Shown one piece after another: positions 7,475 through 12,466 of a stretch of DNA of 12,466 nt. Both the position numbers and the translations under genes were made by a program. How positions within the stretch are numbered: position 1 is the stretch's first letter; the number at the start of each line of letters is the position of its first letter. Source of the stretch: CAZADA01 sp964524065 (GTDB lineage Bacteria; Pseudomonadota; Alphaproteobacteria; Caulobacterales; Maricaulaceae); NCBI GenBank assembly GCA_964524065.1, contig CAZGCB010000082.1, forward strand, positions 1 through 12,466. Reading direction: 5' to 3'. The notes under the pieces were generated by a model. The model did not search any database. It worked only from the letters and a program-made list of their open reading frames with translations, and was not told the origin of the DNA.

Positions 7475-9211
7475 GTGCGCCGCGCCGGAGCCGTCATCGC
7501 GGCGATGGTGCTGGCGACAGTCGGGGCGACAGCCCAAACGCCCCCGGATGCGGGGCTGTCGGTGCGCGCGCTGGATCGCGTCGACATCATGGCCATCGCG
7601 ACGTTGACACCCCAGGAAGGCGCTCTGCCGCGTTCGCTCTGGCGCGGCGTTGGCGGCGCGGAGGCGCGCCGGTTGATGCTGTTGGCGCCCCATGACGGCC
7701 CGTCCTTGAGCGCGGCGCGCCTCGTCTCGCGTGTGCTGCAAAGCGGGGGCGACGCGCCGGAAGGCGCCGCCGATCGGCGGGAATTGGGGCTGGCGCGCTT
7801 GAATGCGCTCTATGATGGCGGTCATGTGGAAGCCGTGGCGCGGATTCTGTCCAGCGCTTCGGGAGCGTTGTCGGAACCGGCCTATGCGCAATTGGCGGCT
7901 CAAGCCCGCTTTTTGAGCGGCGACGCCGCCGGCGCCTGCCGATTGGTTCAGCAGACGCGCGCCCCACAAGCGGTGACATTTTGGGCCCGGGCCCGCGCCG
8001 CCTGTTTCGCCATGGCGGGGGAACTGGCCGCCGCCGAACTCACCTTGAGCGCCGCGCGCGATTTCGGCGGCGACTATGTGGACGCCACCTTCGATGCGTG
8101 GACCGCGCGCGCGGCAGGCCCCACGGCCGCGCCGGCCCGGCAACCGCGCGACGCCGTGGAGGTCGCGCTTGCTCTGCATGCGCGCGGGCCGCTGAACAGT
8201 AAAGCGGTGGGGAACCTGCCCCTCGCGGCGGCTGCGGCCGTCGCCCGCCATGACAACGCTCCCAGCATGGCGCGCCTGGCCGCCGTTCGCCGCGCCGCCC
8301 GCGCGGACATCGTCGACGCCAGGGCGTTGGCCGCCGCTTATGACGCCGCGCCGCCGCCCGGCAATGTCACCAACAGCGTTGGTTTGTTGGCGGCCGCCCA
8401 GAAGGCCGAGGGGGAGCGGGCCCATGCGCTCGCTTACCAAGCGGTCGCCACGGCCCCCGATCCGGGGCAGCGGGCTGAAGCGCTCGCTGCGGCGCTCGAC
8501 CTCACCGGCGACGCGCGGGATTTCATATTGGCGGCGCACCTGTATAGCGACGCCATCGGCGCGGCGCCGTTGGTGCGCGAGGTGTTGGTGTATGCCCCGA
8601 TCTTGGCGGAGGCCGCGGCGGCCGCCGGAGATCCGGCGCGTGCGCGTGCATTGTTGGACGCTCAGGCCGCACCTCCTGGCTCGCCCGCCGCCTTGATCGC
8701 GGTGGACGATGCGGACGCGCCCCAGCCGCTGACCGATGAGGAGCGCGCCAGTTTGGAGGTGCTGATCGCCGCCGCTGATAGCGCCGCCAGCGGCGAGCAG
8801 CTGGGCGCGGCGGCGCTGCGCCGCTTGCAGTCGGCCGAGACGCTGACCGAAGGCGAGCGCGCCCGCGCGCAAACCGACGCCTTTTTGTTGCTGGCGCTGG
8901 GGGCCGCCAACACGCCGCAATTGCGGGCTGCAGCCGAAGCCGCCGCCTCTGCGGCGCCGCCCTTGCCCGATGAGGCGCGCGGCGCCCTCATCGCCATGGA
9001 TGCCGCCGCCGACGCCGACGCCATGGCGGAAGTGGTGCTTTACGCCGCACGGGTTCTGGATACCGCCGGTCCGGGCCACCCTGTCGCGGCGGCGCGCGTG
9101 GCCCGCGCCTTGTGGCGGGTGGGCCTGGGCGAGGGCGCACACCAGGTGGTGAGCGAAGCGATTTTGGTGTCGCGCCGCGGCGCGCCGGCGGTGCTGGACC
9201 CGGCCCCTTGA
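7475..9211 (+). CDS. Secreted alanine-rich helical protein, conserved hypothetical
   Basis: A 578-residue protein starting at GTG 7475, with GAGGG at 7466-7470 as ribosome binding site. Residues 1-20 form a signal peptide (two arginines, hydrophobic core, predicted cleavage after GATA), so the protein should reach the periplasm. The rest is alanine-rich and almost entirely helix-forming, with recurrent helix pairs of the kind seen in TPR-like solenoids (for example about residues 100-180 and 340-420), although no repeat fits the TPR consensus cleanly. The segment after the signal has a GALPRSLWRG stretch that I associate with uncharacterised alphaproteobacterial proteins, sometimes mislabelled antifreeze-like because of alanine content. 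The frame extends further upstream, but those residues are out of frame with the small gene and not coding-like. A scaffold or cell-envelope role is possible; no enzyme motif is seen. Confidence 0.8.
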   Translation: MRRAGAVIAAMVLATVGATAQTPPDAGLSVRALDRVDIMAIATLTPQEGALPRSLWRGVGGAEARRLMLLAPHDGPSLSAARLVSRVLQSGGDAPEGAADRRELGLARLNALYDGGHVEAVARILSSASGALSEPAYAQLAAQARFLSGDAAGACRLVQQTRAPQAVTFWARARAACFAMAGELAAAELTLSAARDFGGDYVDATFDAWTARAAGPTAAPARQPRDAVEVALALHARGPLNSKAVGNLPLAAAAAVARHDNAPSMARLAAVRRAARADIVDARALAAAYDAAPPPGNVTNSVGLLAAAQKAEGERAHALAYQAVATAPDPGQRAEALAAALDLTGDARDFILAAHLYSDAIGAAPLVREVLVYAPILAEAAAAAGDPARARALLDAQAAPPGSPAALIAVDDADAPQPLTDEERASLEVLIAAADSAASGEQLGAAALRRLQSAETLTEGERARAQTDAFLLLALGAANTPQLRAAAEAAASAAPPLPDEARGALIAMDAAADADAMAEVVLYAARVLDTAGPGHPVAAARVARALWRVGLGEGAHQVVSEAILVSRRGAPAVLDPAP

Positions 9212-9264
9212 GGTCCAACGGTCCCGCGCGCCTCAAAACCAGACGAGCCGACGCCCCGCATGAT

Positions 9265-10197
9265 GTGGCGCCGTCGCCATCGGCCGCCATCCTTGACGCG
9301 TTTTTGGAAATGATGAGCGCCGAACGCGGCGCCAGCCGCCAAACGCTGGACGCTTATGCCCGCGACATGGCCGATGCCGAGGCGGCGCTGGCGGCTCAGG
9401 GAGGCGATTTGCGCACCGCCCAGCGCCATGATGTGGAGCGCTATTTGGCCCGCTTAACTGCGGATTTCGCGCCCGCCACCGCGGCGCGGCGGCTCTCGGC
9501 CCTGAAACAGTTTTACCGCTTCGCTCAAAAAGAAGGTTGGCGCGCCGATGACCCGGCGGCACGCCTCGCGGGTCCGAAGCGTCGCCGCCCGCTGCCGAAA
9601 CTGCTCAGCCAGGCTGAGATGACGCAGCTTTTTGAGGCCGCCGGCGGTGATGACAGTCCACGCGGCCTGCGTCTGCGGTGCTTGTTAGAGGTGCTTTATG
9701 CGGCGGGCTTGCGAGTGTCGGAGTTGGTCAGCCTGCCGGCGACGGCCGCCGCCCCGCGCGATCGCACCTTGCTCATTCGCGGCAAGGGGGGACGCGAAAG
9801 GCTCGCCCCGCTGACGCCGGCGGCGCTGGACGCCCTTTGCGCCTATGGCGCCGTGCGTGAGCATTTCGCGCCGGCGTCGCGCCCGACCGCCAGTACGGCG
9901 CGGGCGCGCAGCGCGCGCTTTTTGTTTCCCGCCCGCAGCCGCAGCGGCCATCTCACACGCGAAGCGTTCGCCAGGGAGCTGAAAGCGCTGGCCGGGCGCG
10001 CGGGCCTCGATCCCGCGCGGATCTCCCCGCATGTCTTGCGCCACGCCTTCGCCACGCACTTGCTGGACAATGGAGCAGATTTGCGGGTGGTGCAGACGCT
10101 GCTGGGCCATGCGGACATTTCCACGACGCAGATCTATACCCATGTCCAACAGGATCGGCTGCGTGCGGTGCTGCAGGCGGCCCACCCGCTGGCCTGA
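9265..10197 (+). CDS. xerD: Site-specific tyrosine recombinase XerD
   Basis: About 310 residues, a chromosome-dimer-resolution recombinase that acts with XerC at dif under FtsK control. An N-terminal SAM-like core-binding domain (about 5-90, FLEMMSAERGASRQTL) is followed by the catalytic domain. All catalytic residues are visible: R150 (AAGLRVSELV), K174 (RGKGGRERL), H256 and R259 (HVLRHAFATH), H282 (LLGHADISTTQ) and nucleophile Y291 (IYTHV), and the protein ends at HPLA. The ISPHVLRHAFATHLL and GADLRVVQTLLGH stretches are XerD-like, not phage-integrase-like, and no phage genes or att repeats are nearby. Start choice: GTG at 9265 fits the family; TTG at 9208, overlapping the upstream stop, would add 19 residues and imply coupling. 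Neither has a clear ribosome binding site. Confidence 0.93.
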   Translation: MAPSPSAAILDAFLEMMSAERGASRQTLDAYARDMADAEAALAAQGGDLRTAQRHDVERYLARLTADFAPATAARRLSALKQFYRFAQKEGWRADDPAARLAGPKRRRPLPKLLSQAEMTQLFEAAGGDDSPRGLRLRCLLEVLYAAGLRVSELVSLPATAAAPRDRTLLIRGKGGRERLAPLTPAALDALCAYGAVREHFAPASRPTASTARARSARFLFPARSRSGHLTREAFARELKALAGRAGLDPARISPHVLRHAFATHLLDNGADLRVVQTLLGHADISTTQIYTHVQQDRLRAVLQAAHPLA

Positions 10198-10242
10198 CCG
10201 CCAATGGGGAGCGGGCGCGGCCGCGTCGGCGCCATAGAAATC

Positions 10243-10256
10243 CGCCGCCTGCGGCG
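10243..10256 (+). terminator. Short GC hairpin after xerD
   Basis: CGCCGC (10243-10248) and GCGGCG (10251-10256) form a 6-pair inverted repeat around CT, in practice a 4-pair stem with a six-base loop. It lies in the 137-base gap between xerD and accA. No T-run follows directly; a run of seven T lies further on (10304-10310). It may be a weak terminator or a leader structure, and chance is plausible in this GC-rich sequence. Confidence 0.25.
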
Positions 10257-10334
10257 CTCGGCGCTTGTTGCGGCGCGTATTCGACCATACGTTCCGTGGC
10301 GATATTTTTTTCCGATGAACCGAGAAGACGTGTC

Positions 10335-11306
10335 ATGGCTGACTCCACCCGCACCTATCTGGATTTTGAACGGCCCGTGGCGGAGCTGGAGAACAAGATC
10401 GAGGAGCTGCAGGCTCTGGCCGCCGGGGAAGACGGCGTGGATGTGACCGATGAGGTCAAACGCTTACGCGAAAAGGCGCGTGAGCAGCTGCAAAACACCT
10501 ATGACAACCTCGATGCGTGGCAGAAAACCAAGGTGGCCCGCCATCCCGAGCGCCCGCATTTCCGCGATTATTGTGATGCTTTGGTGGAGGACTTCACGCC
10601 GCTGGCCGGCGATCGCCGCTATGGTGAGGACTACGCCATTGTCGGCGGCTTAGGGCGCTGGCGGGGTCGCTCCGTCGTGATCATGGGTCATGAGAAGGGG
10701 GACGACACCGAAACCCGCGTGCGTCACAATTTCGGCATGGCTCGGCCGGAGGGCTACCGCAAAGCCGTCCGGCTGATGGATCTGGCGGCCAAGTTTGGCT
10801 TGCCCGTCGTCACGCTGGTGGACACGCCCGGCGCCTATCCCGGCCTCGGCGCCGAGGAGCGTGGCCAGGCCGAGGCCATCGCGCGCGCCATTGAGCGCTG
10901 CCTGGATTTGCCGACGCCGTTAATCTCGGTGATCACGGGCGAGGGCGGCTCCGGCGGGGCGGTGGCGCTGGCGTCGGGCAACCGCGTCATCATGCTGGAG
11001 CACTCGATTTACTCGGTGATTTCCCCCGAAGGCTGCGCCTCCATCCTCTGGCGGGATCCGGCGCGGGCGCGCGATGCGGCCATCGCTATGCGCATCACAG
11101 CCGCTGATTTGCAGAAGATCCATGTGGTCGATGATGTGGTGCCGGAAATGGCCGGCGGCGCCCATCGCACACCGGACGCCGCCATTGAAGCGGTGGGCGA
11201 TGCGGTGGACAACGCGTTGGACGAGCTGGCGTCTTATGACTCCGAGGCGTTGATCAAACAGCGGCGCGATCGCTTCTTGGCCATTGGCCGCGAGGGACTA
11301 AGCTGA
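10335..11306 (+). CDS. accA: Acetyl-CoA carboxylase carboxyltransferase subunit alpha
   Basis: A 323-residue AccA: with AccD it transfers the carboxyl group from biotinyl-AccB to acetyl-CoA, giving malonyl-CoA, the committed step of fatty acid synthesis. It starts with the family's YLDFERPVAELENKIEEL pattern, then shows NFGMARPEGYRKA (about 132-144), DTPGAYPG (163-170), the oxyanion-type GEGGSGGA (202-209) and SPEGCASILW (230-239). ATG at 10335 matches the family N-terminus and has a weak GAGAAG at 10322-10327; an upstream GTG (10296) is less likely. The 137-base gap after xerD, with an AT-rich stretch near 10301-10312, suggests its own promoter. A GACTC methylation site lies just inside the gene at 10341-10345. 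The gene converges on the beta-barrel gene. Confidence 0.98.
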   Translation: MADSTRTYLDFERPVAELENKIEELQALAAGEDGVDVTDEVKRLREKAREQLQNTYDNLDAWQKTKVARHPERPHFRDYCDALVEDFTPLAGDRRYGEDYAIVGGLGRWRGRSVVIMGHEKGDDTETRVRHNFGMARPEGYRKAVRLMDLAAKFGLPVVTLVDTPGAYPGLGAEERGQAEAIARAIERCLDLPTPLISVITGEGGSGGAVALASGNRVIMLEHSIYSVISPEGCASILWRDPARARDAAIAMRITAADLQKIHVVDDVVPEMAGGAHRTPDAAIEAVGDAVDNALDELASYDSEALIKQRRDRFLAIGREGLS

Positions 11307-11379
11307 GCCCAAGCGCCCGTCACGCGGCAGCGGGCCTGAGGGGCTCCAGAGGCGGTTAGGCCCGCGACGGCGCGCCGTC
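11306..11379. terminator. Inverted repeats between convergent genes
   Basis: The 93-base gap between accA and the convergent barrel gene holds two fold-back elements. One is a two-part stem: 11306-11310 with 11341-11345 and 11315-11319 with 11331-11335, with internal and 11-base terminal loops. The other is a perfect 14-base palindrome, GACGGCGCGCCGTC, at 11366-11379. Neither has a T-run, so the call as a bidirectional termination region rests on position and symmetry. Confidence 0.4.
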
Positions 11380-11399
11380 ACAACGGCGCTGGACCGCCA

Positions 11400-12209
11400 T
11401 CAAAAGCGCCAGGACACCCCGCCGCCGAGCCAGATCAGACTGTCATCTCCGCGATTGCGGCGTAGCACGTCAGGCTCGTGCACCTGCGGATCTAAATAGC
11501 CCTTCACCGTCGGAGCGTGGGCGGCGCGCACACCCACAAACGCTTCGCGTCCGGCGAGGAAATCCCACACCAGATCCGCCCGCGCCGAAGCGTAGGCGTA
11601 GTTTTCGTAAAGCGTTTCATCGCCGCTGTGCACATGCCCGACATCCGTCGTGAACCGCACGTCCAACGGCCCGGCCAAGGGCCCGCGGTGGTAGACGCCG
11701 GCCTCCACAATAGTCAGCTCTTCGCCGGGATCGACAGACACCGTCAGCGCCGGGTTGAGCACGCCGCGCCACGACACACGCGCATAGACCTCCCGCCGCT
11801 CATCGCCGACCAGTGCGATGTCCTCGTCCACATCGGTGCTTTGCGCAAAAACACCCAAATCCAGCGTCAGCCGCGGCCGCAACAACGTGCTCCAGCTCAG
11901 CTCGAATTCCAACTGATCCAAGGCCGGGTCGAGCCCCGCGACAGTGTCCAAGTCTTCCGATCGCCGATAGCCCGCGCGACCGAAAAAATCGCCCAGCGCC
12001 AGCGCGGCATCCAGGCTGATGCGCTCAGCGCCCAGCTCCCGGCCGCGATCCACCATCGCGCTGTCATACTGGGCGCGCAGGGTGCGGGTGAAATCAAACG
12101 CCTGCGCGGGCGGCGCGTTCAGGGATATGGCGGATGCAACGCCCACAGACGCGGCCACAATGCCGCTCGGACGCCAGCGGGCTTCAGCGGACACGAAAAA
12201 GCGCATCAT
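11400..12209 (-). CDS. Putative outer-membrane beta-barrel protein
   Basis: A 269-residue protein with a signal peptide of about 37 residues ending PPAQA before FDFTRT. The mature part, about 232 residues, is built of alternating hydrophobic/polar strands (LEFELSWS, LTLDLGVFAQS, EVYARVSWRG, FTTDVGHVH, YASARADLVWDF) separated by acidic loops. It ends in WLGGGVSWRF with a C-terminal phenylalanine, the usual recognition signal for BAM-mediated outer-membrane assembly. I estimate 8-10 strands; no specific family is recognised, and general porin-like or adhesin-like barrels are equally possible. The start at 12209 is supported by AGGGGA five bases upstream; ATG at 12206 is the alternative. It lies 128 bases downstream of secA on the same strand. 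Confidence 0.75.
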   Translation of the reverse strand: MMRFFVSAEARWRPSGIVAASVGVASAISLNAPPAQAFDFTRTLRAQYDSAMVDRGRELGAERISLDAALALGDFFGRAGYRRSEDLDTVAGLDPALDQLEFELSWSTLLRPRLTLDLGVFAQSTDVDEDIALVGDERREVYARVSWRGVLNPALTVSVDPGEELTIVEAGVYHRGPLAGPLDVRFTTDVGHVHSGDETLYENYAYASARADLVWDFLAGREAFVGVRAAHAPTVKGYLDPQVHEPDVLRRNRGDDSLIWLGGGVSWRF

Positions 12210-12214
12210 AGACG

Positions 12215-12220
12215 TCCCCT
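12215..12220 (-). promoter_or_regulatory. Ribosome binding site AGGGGA of the barrel gene
   Basis: On the minus strand AGGGGA lies five bases before the ATG at 12209 and eight before the adjacent ATG at 12206. It decides the start against the in-frame upstream codon at 12242, which would put 11 extra residues before the signal peptide. Confidence 0.7.
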
Positions 12221-12312
12221 GGGGCGCGCCGACGCCGAACACGCCGCGCTGCCGGTCACCATACCCATGCGTGACGCCCGCGCCAGCGTGCAGGGCAGGC
12301 GGTTAAAGGGCA

Positions 12313-12333
12313 GGCGCCGGCAGCGGCGGCGCC
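12313..12333 (-). terminator. Hairpin just after secA
   Basis: A 7-pair GC stem (12313-12319 with 12327-12333) with a seven-base loop lies four bases past the secA stop on the minus strand. It is followed after two bases by CCCTTTAACC, with only a short T-run. It could be a weak intrinsic terminator for secA; the poor U-tract keeps this tentative. Confidence 0.35.
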
Positions 12334-12337
12334 GCGC

Positions 12338-12466
12338 TTAGGCCTCGGCCGTGGTCACCGCGCCATGGCAGTGCTTGTACTTCTTGCCCGAACCGCAGGG
12401 GCACAGCTCATTGCGGCCCACCCGGCCCCATGTCGCGGGATTGTTCGGGTCGCGCCGCGGCGCGGC
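12338..12466 (-). CDS. secA: Preprotein translocase ATPase SecA, C-terminal end (partial)
   Basis: Only the last 42 codons and the stop are inside the window; the gene continues beyond the right edge. The segment reads RRDPNNPATWGRVGRNELCP and then CGSGKKYKHCHGAVTTAEA. It contains the SEC-C zinc-binding motif C-x-C-x8-C-H that binds zinc and the chaperone SecB. SecA drives Sec-dependent protein export at the inner membrane. This tail also occurs in some other SEC-C proteins, but the WGRVGRNELCPCGSGKKYK context is typical of proteobacterial SecA. The stop is TAA at 12338-12340. Confidence 0.9.
   Translation of the reverse strand, partial: AAPRRDPNNPATWGRVGRNELCPCGSGKKYKHCHGAVTTAEA

Noticed and set aside
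7415..9142. Very long open frame on the minus strand (575 residues) opposite the secreted alanine-rich gene
   Set aside because: It is arginine/glycine-rich text typical of the antisense of GC-rich genes, has no start signal or domain, and the plus-strand gene has a ribosome binding site and a signal peptide.
9265..10197. Tyrosine recombinase as an integrase marking a mobile element
   Set aside because: Sequence features are those of housekeeping XerD; neighbours are conserved housekeeping genes, and no att-like repeats, tRNA or cargo genes are seen.
11517..12341. Open frame of 274 residues on the plus strand opposite the barrel gene
   Set aside because: No ribosome binding site and atypical composition; the minus-strand gene has a signal peptide, a ribosome binding site and a C-terminal phenylalanine.
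1..12466. CRISPR arrays, tRNA or rRNA genes, insertion sequences, riboswitches, phage-defence or biosynthetic clusters
   Set aside because: Reading both strands gave no regularly spaced repeats, cloverleaf-like sequence, transposase motif or clustered accessory genes; most of the window is ordinary conserved chromosome.

Overview
The window is GC-rich (about two-thirds GC by eye), gene-dense chromosomal DNA. It most likely comes from an alphaproteobacterium of the Caulobacterales/Hyphomonadaceae/Maricaulaceae kind. Three things point there: the aroK-aroB-CorC-like block divergent from a unit ending in xerD-accA, an arrangement I associate with alphaproteobacteria; strong avoidance of the CcrM site GANTC; and outer-membrane and lipoprotein-type export signals. 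Genus and species cannot be read from the sequence. I see no tRNA, rRNA, CRISPR array, insertion sequence or phage genes.

Left part (1-2682, plus strand): a membrane-anchored protein with an uncharacterised Cys/His motif, whose N-terminus may be split by a frame change near base 46, then a gamma-glutamyltransferase with a lipoprotein signal. Middle left (2711-7086, minus strand, transcribed right to left): aroK and aroB (4-base overlap; shikimate pathway), a CNNM/CorC-family cation transporter with CBS domains, and a geranylgeranyl-reductase-like FAD oxidoreductase. The last of these converges on the gamma-glutamyltransferase.

A 204-base divergent region (7087-7290) carries a direct 8-base repeat spaced 31 bases apart and a GANTC site. 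Rightwards from it run a 46-residue membrane peptide, a 578-residue secreted alanine-rich helical protein, xerD (chromosome dimer resolution) and accA (acetyl-CoA carboxylase alpha subunit). Convergent to accA lies a putative outer-membrane beta-barrel gene, and at the right edge is the last part of secA with its zinc-binding tail.

Most genes are housekeeping: aromatic amino acid synthesis, fatty acid synthesis, chromosome segregation and protein export. The genes without assigned function are the Cys/His membrane protein, the small membrane peptide with its secreted neighbour, and the beta-barrel protein. I found no convincing new multi-gene system. The best leads are the frame switch at the left edge, the uncharacterised Cys/His motif, the small peptide/secreted protein pair, and GANTC depletion with residual sites near promoters.
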